Shown here: positions 23,648 through 35,283 of the stretch, one piece after another
Numbering within the stretch: the stretch's first letter is position 1
Layout of the letters: every line of letters begins with the position of its first letter
Source: Gymnopus androsaceus JB14
Taxonomy: Eukaryota > Basidiomycota > Agaricomycetes > Agaricales > Omphalotaceae
Assembly: GCA_009733575.1 (NCBI GenBank)
Contig: ML769588.1
Coordinates: 61,656-125,655, forward strand
Length of the DNA: 64,000 nucleotides
Direction: 5' to 3'
Translations under genes and position numbers: made by a program
The notes under the pieces: generated by a model
Told to the model about the DNA's origin: nothing
The model's database searches: none
What the model saw: only the letters and a program-made list of their open reading frames with translations

Positions 23648-25414
23648 TTAAGATTGACGAAAGGCTGATTTGGGCCACCCGTGGTTCTCCGCACTCTTTC
23701 TCTCTTCTCCAACCAAAGCATAATCCCCAAACGGAGGAAAAACTGGCCGACAGGAATCCGGCCAGAATAGACTCCCTAATACCCGATCCACGCTTCCATC
23801 CCTTTTGCGATGAACCTTCCAGTGCCACGAGCTTGATTTCTCCAATGACTCCAAGTGATCAATATACCAAACGAACTCCTCCAAAGTGGGGCAGAGTTTG
23901 GCCATTTCGCATACGGCTACAGATACTTCCACCTCATGCCGCACTTCCCATAGAGGCATGAGCTCTATAGAAGGGTCTAATTCCGCATCTTCCGGTAACC
24001 CAAGTATTTCCAGCATCTCTGATACGAAATCTCGGTATTCGTCAGCGATATACTGAAGAAAACGTTCGGGATCTTCAATTGTGAGTAGTTTTTCATCGTC
24101 AGCCCCAAGTGCTGCGATGTAGTCTAGAATAGGGATATCACGAGAATTGAAACTCGACCAAGAGCAACAAGCAAGATCTCCAGCGAAGGCGAAACGACGT
24201 AAGCAAGGCCACAGTTGAAGAGAGTTTGCCATTCTAAACTGCACGGAATGAAATTTTCAATAAGATTCTAAGCTGACATGGATAGAATCAGAGTCACCAT
24301 AAAGTTGCCAAAAGTCAAGTTGTTCAAATAGAATGCAATCCCAAGGCAGAGTTCTTCTATGTCTTCCAACCCAGGCTGGGAGGGGAAGCCCTCGAGAATC
24401 TCCATCAAGTCATTTGTCTCCTCATCTCCAAAAGTGCGCTGTCCAAGTGATAGCGATACCAAGTTATATTTGGGAAAGTTTCCCCTAGGGCTTTCCACAG
24501 GCTTACGAACGAAAGCAAGATCAACGAATGCAACATTCCTCCAGGTATAGTCTGCAGGCCAATGAAAAGCCGGCAAAGCAGGATCTTGAATACCAAATGA
24601 GCTGTCACCTAAGACGAGCGGAATGAGATGTCCCAAAAGAATTTGTTTTGGGATACGCGGTCGATATGTGACCTCGCATAAAGAAGGGGCGGTCTGGATT
24701 ATCGAAAATATTTCCATGACTTCTGTTCTAGTATGATAGAGAGAAAGAATGCGAAGATTAGGGAAACAGGCGTTGACGGAGGCCGGGGAAAGACGACGGT
24801 AAGCGATGTAAGGTTGGGAGCCGAAAATGGGGATTCGAGATGTACTGTTCTGTAAAGAACAAGACACAGAGTCTTGAGCTGGGGGAACCACAGCTGGATA
24901 TCAGGCAAGCGGTCGTCGTACCAGCATAATGAGATGTGTTGGAGACGCGATTGGTATTTCGAGTGCTTGGCGAGACGAAGAAGCCAAAGATAATCAACTC
25001 CACGATCCATGCAGATTAGTTCTCGCAAGCCAGGGAGTGGAAGAAGGTTTTTGCATCTATATGCTATTTTGCGCCGGCAACGAGCAAAGTCTCTTGATCC
25101 CAGTCTGAGACATCTGAGTTCAAGTTGAAGTAGATCATAGCGATAGATAAAGACACGCACCTAACTGCGTCAATGTATCCTGCATTCTGAACAAATTTCG
25201 TGCGCGCGCTAATGTTGAATTTTGGAACGTTAATCTTGCTGAAGTAAAAGGGTAAAGCAAAGCTCCGCAATCGACTGTTCGTTTGTGCCAGGACAGCATA
25301 GATGTCGCGTTTTTCACCCGGAAACACGAAGCAGACATCGACGAAGCTGCAGATAAGTTGTAGGAGCTCGTTGGGCAGCGTGATGAACTGCGCTCGAGCA
25401 TTTGAAAGGGTCAT
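23648..25414 (-). pseudogene. F-box/LRR-like protein, copy 2 (frame-broken)
   Basis: Sister of copy 1, starting MTLSNARAQFITLPNELL at 25414. Relative to copy 1 it has lost 2 bases near 25155, just after GYIDAVR, and about 19 bases near 24795-24815, after SAPNLT. The two losses total a multiple of three, so only the stretch between them is out of frame, but that frame hits stops. The regions RVFIYRYDLLQLELRCLRL, VEVSVAVCEMAKLCPTLEEF and SVDRVLGSLFWPDSC are otherwise well conserved. A GTGCGT near the first break could act as a splice donor, so I cannot exclude an odd spliced product. Confidence 0.7.
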
Positions 25415-25584
25415 GCCGAATATGAACGCGTAAAGAATTCCAACGCGAGCGCGTGAAGAAAGAGTCTAGATCGATGACATAAACAAATGAATCGGTCCAT
25501 CCGACTGATGGCGGCTTCAATCCCGACATTATTATATGAAGAACAAATCGAAGTTCTTATCTACAGAGACTTTCACCCGCCACG

Positions 25585-26785
25585 ATGACCACCCGCCAAG
25601 TTCCTCGAATTTCTTTGCGCGATTTCGATTCTCGCAAGGACCAAATCGGTAAAGAACTCATCGCAGCAGCTGAGAACATTGGATTCTTCATTCTCATTGA
25701 CCAAGAACGGCCCAGTCAACAAGAGATTGAGGAAATGTTCGACCTTTCGTATGTTGTTAATCACCTTTGATTGCACATACTCAGTATTCTTCTTCCAGCA
25801 CCAAGTACTTTGCTCTTCCCGATGAGATCAAGGCTCAATACCCTTTCATCCGCGAGAAAAACACTGGGTGGGAGAAGGACGCCCAAATTCGTCCTTCCAC
25901 AGGTATAGCTGACCCCAAAGAATCACTGCAATTGCAATATTTCCGTCGTGACAGCTACTGGCCAAAGGATCTGCCAGATATACCTCAGTTCCATGAAAAG
26001 GTCGAACATTTTATGGAAAGCGTCCAGGACCTATCAATAAAGATCTTGTCATTCTTCGCCGTCGCACTTGGGAAAGAACCGTCGTTCTTCACTGAAGCTC
26101 ATGATTTGAATGACTGTTTATCCACTCTACGACTGCTCAGATACCACGATATCACTGGCAAACTGGCTGACAAGCCTGAATGGAGGGCTGGAGCTCATAC
26201 CGACTTTGATGTCCTGACCCTTCTTTTTCAAGAAACTGATGGAGATGGACTGGAAGTATGTCCGGGTCGAGAAGCGCACACTAGTTTTGCTGTGGGAGAT
26301 GACTGGACTCCTGTTCCAGCCAAAACGGGGGAAATCACAGTGAATATTGGTAGGTCATGTATCATTCGTGGGTTGTGCTTTAGAATGAACAAATCGCTTG
26401 TGTATATAGGAGACATGCTGATGGCATGGAGTGACGATCGCTTCAAAAGCCTGTATCACCGTGTCAAGATGCCTCGGCCAGATGGAAATCTGAAAGCGAG
26501 AAATAGCATCGCGTGAGTTCAATACTCATTTCGCTTCTGTTGATACTGAAAATCTCTCCAGTTACTTCAACCAGCCACTACCTCAAGTCATGATTCAAGG
26601 ACCCACACGCAAGTACGACGCGATGACTGCATCGGAATACATTTTGAATGGCAAGTATATGATTTCTCTGTAACGAGAAACGGTTTTAACCCGACTTTTT
26701 AGCCATGCGACGCTACTACCAACCTACAGGCAGTGCGCCCGAGGCGGGGGAGCGGAGTAACAAACTAGTTGCAGCAGCCGCATAA
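25585..26785 (+). CDS. 2-oxoglutarate/Fe(II)-dependent oxygenase (isopenicillin-N-synthase-like)
   Basis: Start MTTRQVPRISLRDFDSRKD at 25585. Five exons (introns 25749-25798, 26350-26409, 26513-26561 and 26651-26702) give 329 residues in an open frame. The DIOX N-domain is followed by the 2OG-oxygenase fold, with the iron ligands in GAHTDFDVLTLLFQE (HxD) and SLYHRVKMP (distal His), and an RNSIAYF region where the 2-oxoglutarate-binding Arg-x-Ser normally lies. Such enzymes hydroxylate or desaturate small molecules; the substrate is unknown. The last intron uses a GC donor (GCAAGT) and is needed to keep the frame. The first exon was copied into the tandem duplication upstream. PP2C follows on the same strand. 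Confidence 0.88.
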
Positions 26786-27009
26786 GAAATTGGTATTTTA
26801 CTGTACAAGCAGGATACGGAATGTGGAACGATTTACAGTGACATCTCCAGTGCTCGCAGGTCGAGGCCTCAAGACCATGCTTTTCCTAACTAGGCAAGGT
26901 AGCCGGTGCTTAAGCGCTATTCTCTGAACATTAAGCGTCTAAAGTCCAGCGCGTGGTTGAGTTTGTGGAATGAGCCACAACAATCTCATCTTTCATCTAT
27001 CTTCCCATC

Positions 27010-28387
27010 ATGGACCAAACTCGTTCAGAGACATTGAATGCAGCCTTTGCTGAAAATTGCACTCATTCAGAGCATATCTGTTTCGATAATTCTCGTGTAT
27101 TCCAGGCCGCGTTCCAAGCAAGTTTCAGTGAGACCAAACCAGTGATCGAGGATAAGACTGTGTTTTTCGAGTCGTCATTGGGATTAATTGTAGCGCTTTT
27201 CGATGGTACGTTCAAAATCTTAATCCAAGAATGCCTTGAAGCTAACAATTTAGTAAAGGTCATCATTCCGACGAGCTGTCGGAATACGCTTCTCAAACGC
27301 TTCCAGCCTTCCTGTGTGACCGGATTGAAAAGACTCTGACTGAGCAAGGATGCAGTCTTGACGAAGCCGTTGTGGCTTCCTTCGTGAAAGGCATTGAAGA
27401 CTACGACCGCTCTTTACTCCAACGCGTAGTCGATGAATTTCCGCAGAAGGATCAGACAGATTGGTCGGACCCTTTTTGGCAGGATGAACGTGAGGTGTTC
27501 GAAGTATTGGGCTACAATAAATCCGATCCGAAATTCCAGATGGCTCGATACGCCGTGGTAGGAACCACAGCACTGATTGCGTTCATTGACAAAGCCAAGG
27601 AGAATATTTGGGTCGCGTCTCTGGGAGATTCAGATGCTTGTCGGTTCTATTCTTTATTCAGTATTCTACTACACTTACAAGTCTTGCAGATCTAGGTCAG
27701 AAGAGCTCAGATGGATCGACCTGGAATGCCATTCGTCTGAGTGATTCTCACAATGGCGACAATCCTCGCGAAGTAGAGCGAATGCAAGCTGAACATCCAG
27801 GAGAACCTCCGGTTATTAAATATGGACGCACATTGGGCTCTCTTGCTGTCACACGAGGTATGTTAGTGGAATTTATTATACAGTAGCAACCTGAAGAACA
27901 CCATTCCGACATAGCTCTAGGCAATCATCAGCTCAAAGCGCCTCTTCACCTAGCCATAAACGTTTTGACTTGGATCTACCCTTCTCCGTTTGGTTGTAAA
28001 GAATTACCTAGTATGGGTTATATCAGTCCACCTTACATATCTGCAACCCCAACCGTGCAGTACCATTCCCTCAAGCCAGGCGATATCGTGGTGCTGTCCT
28101 CAGATGGACTGGCGTATGAACTCCGGAAATTCAATGAAGATGACAAATCGGTCTTGATGGTGTCTCTTGCAGGTGCCACCAACACTACTCCGATTTCTTT
28201 GCCTCAGGATCATAAGCTTTGGTCCGAAAAACTTGGCCATGGATTTATTGCACCTCAGGCAGACGATAATCCAGCGGAACGACTGATTAGGAATGTTTGT
28301 TTCGGGACGAATGTAGAGCAAATGACAGAGGTCGTCTTTCCGTTAGAACAGTGGGATGACATTTCGGTGCTTGTACTCCAGCTTTGA
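27010..28387 (+). CDS. PP2C-type Ser/Thr phosphatase
   Basis: Start MDQTRSETLNAAF at 27010. Four exons (introns 27206-27258, 27640-27689 and 27858-27914) give 405 residues. The metal-binding motif VALFDGHHSDEL is spliced across the first intron. Then follow ARYAVVGTTALIAFI, WVASLGDSDA, PPVIKYGRTLGSLAVTRALG, PGDIVVLSSDGLAYEL and the final WDDISVLVLQL, giving the DGHxG-like, GDS, SDG and DD(I/N) landmarks of PPM phosphatases. The pattern resembles pyruvate-dehydrogenase-phosphatase-type PP2Cs; location and substrate are unknown. A broken copy of this gene lies inverted at 33590-34307. The CHAT gene is convergent. Confidence 0.88.
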
Positions 28388-28700
28388 ACTGTATTGGGAT
28401 GATTTGTTACTATGAGGGTATTTCTAAATTTCCATCAAAGCGTCTTGGTTATGAATTCGTCCGCATACACCAATCATAGGAAGTATATAAAAAGGTCCAT
28501 TGAAACATAGTGACTAAACATGTATAGTGGAGTGAAGTGTTTAAGAAGAAATGAGAAAATTGTAACTAAAGAAACAGGAAAAAAGGTATACTATCCGGCA
28601 TTGTTAATCCCGGACGAGGCTCGATCACTCACAAAGCTGCGCCCTCGTTCAACACTTAATCTACAGATGATATAGATATACATACTCAATCTTTGACACA
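28388..28700. other. Convergent 3' flanks of PP2C and CHAT genes
   Basis: A spacer of about 310 bp between two stop codons that face each other. AT-rich, with no coding frame. Confidence 0.5.
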
Positions 28701-31700
28701 TTACACTCCCATGTGCATGAGACATGCCCACCGTTCAGCAGGCATGCCTGAGTCTCGCAGGTCTCTCTGTGTCTGGTTTAGTGCTTGAGCAGCACGAGTG
28801 CTATCAGGTTGGTGTCCACCTTGGAATAGATACTTGTAGACACCCTCACTGAAACGTGGTCCATCCTCATCGTTCATTGACCATAAGGAGGCAATAACAC
28901 TCCTGAAACCAGCTGATAGCAGTGCTGCAGCGAGGTTCACAGTTTCATCTGGCTCTCGTGATGATGCAGAGGCTGTATGACAAGCTGTAAGGAATGCAAA
29001 GTCTGCTACACTTTGATATGACTGTGCACCACCTTGTGAAGTGTGTGACTTCACCTTTGTTAATGCATCCAGTGTAAGAGGATCACCTTTATGAAGGTAA
29101 AAGCAGCTATGGAATGGGTTTGCGGAGTCCTGATATCCGTGACAAGCAAAGTGGATCCAAGAGTGTTGATGTAATTTTAATGATACATTGGCAAGAGATG
29201 CCTCCGGTCCCTGCAGAGTGCTCAAACACTCTGAAGGGACAATAGAGCGTATCACAGAAATCTCCTGAGCTACCGATGGTAAAGATGGAAGATCTCCCAT
29301 ATCCGTTGGAGCAACTACTAGAACATGGGGCATTGAGCTGTAAACTGAGAGACTGCGTGCATGCTGCAGGGCTGAAATAGTTGGGGTATAAGATGAGATG
29401 ACCTGGTCTAGACAGCTTGCTCCACCGGGATAAATACCAGCAGCATGTAAAGGAAGGCCACTAAAAATACCGGATGGACACCACCAAACATGAGTGTCTG
29501 GAGATGTAAACCCTGAGACTCTCAGTGCCTTCAGAATAGGCTCTGTAACCAGATCCCATAACGCTTTCAACGAGAGCAAGAGCAAGGAGTTCTTGGACTG
29601 CAAGGACCCCAATGATGATGGACCCCATTCTGGGTAAGTTGGTTTGATTTTTAATCGATGGGGCAACCTAGTGATATCTCGCAATGCTAGACAAGCTTCA
29701 CGGCTATTTTTTGAGTCAAAGCTGCACCTTATCATATCGAAATCCGCCCATTCTATGTTTAACGGAACATGAACAATGTCCTGCCCAGGAAGCAGGAGCA
29801 ATGCATCACATTGAGGGGAACGTATCTGCTGCTTGTAATCATATGCTACAAAACCATTCAACACAATAATGGGTCCATTTGAGGAAGCAAGCTGAAGCTG
29901 AGAAAAGGATTTGGGGCAAAGAAAATCTGCAAAATCCGGAAGCTGTCGAATCTCATCCAACAAAGCATCTCTTTGCTTGACAAGTTGTTGCGCTTGTTCT
30001 ATCCTCATTCCAGTCTCATGAAGCTCAACTGCTGTGGTACTTGTTACAGGGTCAATAACAAGGTTTTCCAACTCTGCACACACTGCTTGCAAATTAATAG
30101 CAATGTCTGGGGCTGACTCTTGGAGAGCATGTAAAGGGGGCCTTAAATTCAAGTTCTGATCCCAGATAACATTCTTTCCCTCTTCCAGAAACACAACTGC
30201 ATCTTCAAAATGACAAGCATTAATGGCATTTGCTACTACAATGGGAACAAATGCCATATCAAAGGTTGGATTATTACTTCGCTCAACAGAAATTTGCTCA
30301 TAGCGCAGTCTAGCATCTGTACCAACAACAGCCAGGAAACGACGCAGCTTTAGAGCTTGCCGCGTGCCCTCTAAAGCATGGTCAGTCAGACCTGCATTGC
30401 TCATGAACAATGCCCAAAGTGATGCCGCATCATATCTAGCATTAATAGACCCAATTTCTGGGTCAATGGCAGTTTCAAACATGGCATTGGCTTCATCTGC
30501 AGTTTTGGGTGCATGCGAATATTTGTAAATATCTACAAGTATTATGCCCAGGTTGGCCAGTACAGAAGGTCGCTCAGGGTTCCACTTAGGAAGCTGAGAG
30601 GCATGACAACGTATGGTTTCAAGACACAAAGAGATCTCATCCTCAGACCAAACTCCCAATCGCTCATATTTCTCCCTGAGTGTGAGATAGAAATCCCAGC
30701 ATGCCATATACATGCGTTCCTGGGAATCATGTAAAGAAGAGGAGAGCCCTTTGAAGGCTTCACCACAGTAAATAATTGCTGATTCAAGATCTTCAATACT
30801 GTGAGGACCTGTAGGCATCAGATAATACCGCACCATCTTTGCATTAGCCAGTGCGTGGGAAACATGCTGGGCTTGAGGATGCTTACGATGACAAGCATTC
30901 TCCAATATGGAGATTGCCTCATCTACTTCACCATCACAACAATTGGGGTGTGTTGAATATGTATATGCCCAGAAATATACAAGGGCATCAATATATGGAA
31001 AAAATAAATGCTTTATAAATGCAGAGTTAACTGTGCTGTTGTAAAACTCAGATGGATCATGGAGTAGTCTCTCTGCATGGCGAGCAGTCTGTATCAATTT
31101 CTTCCCATCCTCTAGCAACTGTGAACGTATATAGCGTGCTGTCATGAAAATGACTAGGCCGGAGTATGTAACAGCCTGCCATGTTCTGCTTGGTTTGCGT
31201 GAATGCTCAAGGGCTTGGTGGGAAAGAGATATACATCCATCAAGGTCAGATAGATGTTTATTGAGGAAGAATCTGTCCCCAAGGATTGTGGCAAAGTTTT
31301 GCATAGCTATGGCCTTGGAATGACCATCTGTTCGCCGATTGGAGCTCATCTGAACTGCTTGACGGGATAATTCTATTGACTGCTCAAGATCAGCCTCCTT
31401 TCCCTGATATGCAAATCTTAGGGAAAGGCTAGAGGCTAGTTTTTGGACAGCAAGACAGTAATCCTCAGTTAGGATGGATGGGGTCAAGCTGAGAACTTTC
31501 CCAAACAGATCAATGGCCTCATCAATAAGTGCAGTCTCTTCTGATGTACTAAAAGCTGAAATTAATGCCATTGCAAGATTGTTCAATGTCTGTGGACAAC
31601 TGGGATCCACTGAAGCACGACAGCGGGACACCTCATCAGTCTTATCCTCAGGATTCAGGGGCCATGGTCTATGATTTTCTCTGAGTAATTTTCTTGAGAT

Positions 31701-31900
31701 GTTTTGGGCTTCCAAAGCTTCTATCAGCTGGTCATTATCAGAAGTAGGAGTCAACTCCTCTGGAGACTAGATCCCAGTGGTAAGCAAGATGAAACAAGAT
31801 ATGGCTAAATACTAACTGCAGAGATAAGCTGATCTGGAAAAAGCTGAATGTGAAGAGCCTGATTAAGAGTGAGAGAGTCTGTGGCATCAGCACTTGTCAT
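28701..31900 (-). CDS. TPR-CHAT protein (caspase-like cysteine protease fold)
   Basis: Start MTSADATDSLTLNQAL at 31900. One 50-bp intron (31767-31816) is followed by a single uninterrupted exon, for 1049 residues in total. The N-terminal two thirds is helical and repeat-like, as in TPR arrays (LNNLAMALISAFS, AVQKLASSLSLRFAYQGKE, PSVLANLGIILVDIYK). The C-terminal part, from about residue 750, is a CHAT domain. The catalytic dyad is visible as WIHFACHGYQ (His, about residue 906) and FAFLTACHTA (Cys, about 958), followed by ALLSAGFRSVIASLWSMNDED. CHAT is a separase/caspase-clan protease fold. In fungi such proteins are expanded, and some are linked to regulated cell death. No NACHT or NB-ARC domain, and no gasdermin-like partner, was seen nearby. 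The intact long exon contrasts with the broken copies around it. Confidence 0.92.
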
Positions 31901-32343
31901 GTCTGAGAAAGTGAAGCTTGAGCCAATTTTTTTTAGCCTAGTAAGATTGGGTTGCTTACTGAGTCCCGCACAATTGATGGGAAATGGGAGGATAACACAA
32001 CGCAATAAGTACACTGGCTTTTATACAACTGGCGGATCTCAATTAAGTAAAATCTTCCCACAGCTCACCTGCGGGAAGCAAGGGCAATTGAGCGCAATCT
32101 TGTGCCACCGGGAACTACTTCCGTGTAGAATCTAGACTCAGATGATATGGAATCGCTTTTCGTTTCTAGTGTCTTGGATAGCTGGCTGGTCCGCTTGGTC
32201 TGCCGGATATATATATACTATGTAGCTTACTGTAAACAAAAGCATTTGTAGAATACTCACTACTAAGAGTAATATCAGTAGACTCGCCTCACACTATCCC
32301 AAACCGACTCCCCTAAACATATTCACTGCCCGCTTGACTTTGC
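31901..32343. other. CHAT gene promoter and spacer
   Basis: About 440 bp with no supported coding frame; the minus-strand frame upstream of 31900 lacks an ATG. It runs into the VPS36-derived relic. Confidence 0.4.
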
Positions 32344-33490
32344 CTAGTATAACCATGCCCCCTCAATGACCGAGCTTCTATCATCCCTACACACCTCCCC
32401 GTTCCCTTCAACAGCACTCATCATCTCTACTACTACTAAGCCGATAGTCATTCCCTGCAGGTGTAGAGCGATTTTCGTTGTGGACATCCCAGCCCTTCCG
32501 GTGAGCAACCCCTTCACCTGTTCAGCAAACGCCTCCCTCCCATACGGCGGTGTATGCAACGCGATAAGCCCCGTTCTCACATTTATCGGAGGATCAGTAT
32601 ACGCCGGTGGGTGTGGCGCTAACGCGATTCCGGCCATTCCAGCTTCTCATAGGGTGCGGGAAGACATTAAGCCTCTCTGAGACTGAGAACTGAGACTGCG
32701 ACTCTCAAATCCCCCCAAACTCTTTCGCCAGCTCTTCGACCCACCTCCGTTGATGTCCTGGGTTACGAGTGCGTTGGACATTTAGAGGCCGAGTTGGGAG
32801 AGGGAGGAGCAGATGAAGGCCGCTGAGTCAGCGTCTCATTCTCATTCTGCTGTTGCGGCTGCAGACGCGTTCAATCTCTCATTCAAATCGGCCGCAAGCT
32901 TCACCATATCCTTCGCTTCAACCATGAGCGCATCCAAATCCTGTAACGCGTTGGACATTGTGGGTGGTTTGGGATTGAACGGTGAATTCCATGGTATGGA
33001 GGATGCCGGCTAGAAGGAATTACGAAAACCATTGTCTTGGCTTCTAGCAGCAAGTAGAAAGAGCGGTGGACTAAACGTAACTATGAGCAAAGCTGAACTG
33101 AATGAAATAAAAGGGATTGAGAGCCTACCTCCAAAGCGGTTCCTTTAAGCAGCGTTTGAGCGCAACCGTGTAGAATGGTTTCCGCCTTTGCGGAAGCTTA
33201 GCCTGATCATTTGCATCGAGTTCGAATTATCAGCATCATCATGTATGCGAGGAGCGGCACTCGGAGTTGCAGGACGTGTAGCTGACCTTGGCAACGCAGT
33301 GGAACATATCCCGCATGTGCGCATGGAATGATGGTTGAGGAATGTACATGCTGGACAGGCGATAGCGGAGGTGAAGATAATCACAGAGGCGGATGGTAAG
33401 AGGATCGTTATATAGATGAAGAACAAGGAGTAGTCTGCATTGGAGTCGGAATAGAAGCTTGAGCTTCCAGGAACCCCACAAAGGCCACAT
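32344..33490 (-). pseudogene. VPS36 relic 1 (zinc-finger to EAP30 part)
   Basis: On the minus strand this is a degraded copy of the VPS36 gene at 44.3-46.2 kb. It includes the second NZF finger (IACPACTFLNHHSMRTCGIC), ATRPATPSAAP, SFRKGG, the ALQDLDALM-like region near 32930, and the EAP30 tail (LPAYTDPPINVRT, YGREAFAEQVKGLL, LQGMTIGLVV). Stops, deletions and shifts separate the pieces, and the N-terminal GLUE part is missing. It lies against the PP2C relic. Confidence 0.8.
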
Positions 33491-33589
33491 ATCCTCGCCG
33501 CAGAAAGACTGATTCCCGAAGGATTGCGATAAGCGCAGACTTCGCGTTCCTAGCCACCCTTATTAGCTATGTAGGAATGGTATTCGTCA

Positions 33590-34307
33590 GGTTGTTATAA
33601 CATATTCTGCCAGCGTACATACCTCGTGTGACAGCAAGAGAGCCCAACGTGCGTCCATATCTAATGACCGGAGGTTCACCTAGATGTTCAGCTAGCATTC
33701 GCTCTACAGTACTCCGCGAGGATTGTCGCCATTGTGAGAATCGCTCAGACGAATGGCATCCCAGGTCGATCCATCTGAGCTCTTCTGACCTAGGTCTGCA
33801 AGACTTGTAAGTGTAGTGGAATACTGAATGAAGATTAGAACCGACAAGTATCTGAATCTCCCAGAGACGCGACCCAAATATTCTCCTTGGCTTTATCAAT
33901 AAACGCAATTGCCAGAAAGGATCCGACCAATCTGTCTGATCCTTTGCGGAAATTCATCGACTGCACGCCGGAGTAGAGTGCGATCGTCAAGACTGCAGTT
34001 TCAATTCGGACACACAGGAAGGCTGGAAGCGTTGGAGACGCGTATTCCGATAGTTCGTCGGAATGATGACCTTTACAAAGTTGTTAGCTTGAAAGCGTTC
34101 TCGACTACGATTTTGAACGCACCACCGAAAAGCGCTACAATTAATCCCAACGACGACTCGAAAAAAGACAGTCTTATCCTCGATCGTTAGTCTATTTTGC
34201 TTGGAATGCGGCTTGAAATATACGAGAATTATCGAAACAGATATACTCGAAGCGAGTGCACTTTTCAGCGAAGGCTGCGTTCAATATCTCTAACGAGTTT
34301 GGTCCAT
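33590..34307 (-). pseudogene. PP2C phosphatase relic (inverted partial copy)
   Basis: Reads right to left. It holds the PP2C start (MDQTR at 34307) with an early stop, the VFQAAFQ and FESSLGLIVALF regions, then KDQTDWSDPFW, KENIWVASLGD, TWDAIRLSD-like and EPPVIRYGRTLGSLAVTR, ending in the following intron near 33590. Introns of the source gene are still present, so this is a DNA-level copy, not a retrocopy. An internal stretch and the whole 3' exon are missing. Confidence 0.85.
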
Positions 34308-34590
34308 GATGGAAAGATAGATAAAAGATGACATTATTGTGGGTGATTTATCAAACACGACTCAACCACGCGCTGGACTAATGCTCAGAGAAAAAGCCTT
34401 GGTGACGCATACGCATTCAACATATAAATTATATGCAACATGGATCATAAACCAGTCTCTACTGTAGCCGAAGATGTCCTTTTCCCGAATCTAATCATCA
34501 GAATCAGCAAGAGAACACAGCACAAAATAAATCCTCGCACTTTGAAACCAAGCCACCCAACTGCACATCCCAGAAACATCCTTCAGACAA

Positions 34591-35099
34591 CTACTTCTTT
34601 TTCTTCGGCTTCTTCTTTTTCACGCCTCCTGAATTGGTAGACCCAGATGCAGGAACTGTCGTTGATATCGTGGCGGGAGTTGTTGGAGCAGGACTATTTC
34701 GTGCAGAGTCGATTTGTTCGGCAGCTTGGGCTTGGGCTTTGGGCGGAGGAGGCTGCACGGCATGTCGATTCTGCATTTTTTCCATCAATGAGAGGTTCAA
34801 GGCCTCGAATCGATTGAGGAAGATGGATGAATACGTCTTGAATTTGATACACTATCGGAGAGCATTAGTTGTAGCTACTTAGGAATTAGTGAGAGAAGCA
34901 ACTCACCGATACATTATCAGTGATTTTCAACACTAGCTTTCCTTCGGATGATTTCCATTTTATGCAGTAACGAGTCTAGAGAGCTGATGAGCAATTATCA
35001 ACCAGAGAAAATAAGCCAGTTAGTTACATTGTTGGGTGATTTCTTGTACAAAGCCTCTGCTGCATCTTGGTACTCTTGCCAAGAATTTATATATACCAT
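34591..35099 (-). CDS. SRP9: Signal recognition particle 9 kDa-type subunit (SRP9)
   Basis: Binds the Alu domain of SRP RNA together with SRP14 and slows elongation during targeting to the ER. Start MVYINSWQEYQDAAEALYKK at 35099. Three exons (introns 34976-35027 and 34852-34906) give 133 residues. NTRYCIKWKSSEGKLVLKIT and CIKFKTYSSIFLNRFEALNL are the SRP9 core. The tail is Ala/Pro-rich and ends in a lysine run (GGVKKKKPKKKK), as common in fungal SRP9/SRP21. It is intact and divergently placed about 185 bp from the mitochondrial carrier. Confidence 0.9.
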
Positions 35100-35283
35100 A
35101 GCAGCATTGAGCCAGTGACCAATGCAATGGTCAAAAGTAAAAAAGTCGAGCGATAGATCTGAGGGTGAGAAAATCCTACGCCCCACATCGGACAAAGGGT
35201 CCGTTCCGATTCCGAGGTGGTCCGAAGTCCGAAGCGCCAACATACAACCTCGCTTCTACCTCCACTTGCCTGGCTTTACAACA

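Larger units (their letters stand above)
21171..25691. repeat. Tandem duplication of about 2.25 kb (two units)
   Basis: Unit 1 is 21171-23411 and unit 2 is 23412-25691. Both begin with GTTATCCAGAAG, a CACAATTG and a CGAAATGCTCCGGA. They carry an F-box gene on the minus strand and end inside the first exon of the oxygenase gene at ATTGGATTCTTCAT. The join is visible at 23411/23412, where the oxygenase exon stops abruptly and F-box 3' flank resumes. The ancestral segment therefore ran from downstream of the F-box gene to about 105 bp into the oxygenase. Identity is high but with many substitutions, so the event is not recent. Confidence 0.85.

Noticed and set aside
31901..32014. N-terminal extension of the CHAT protein
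   Set aside because: The frame is open but has no ATG; the first good ATG is at 31900.
28388..35283. Gasdermin-like or other target gene paired with the CHAT protein
   Set aside because: The flanks hold PP2C, relics and SRP9; no pore-former-like small protein was found, so no defence system is claimed.
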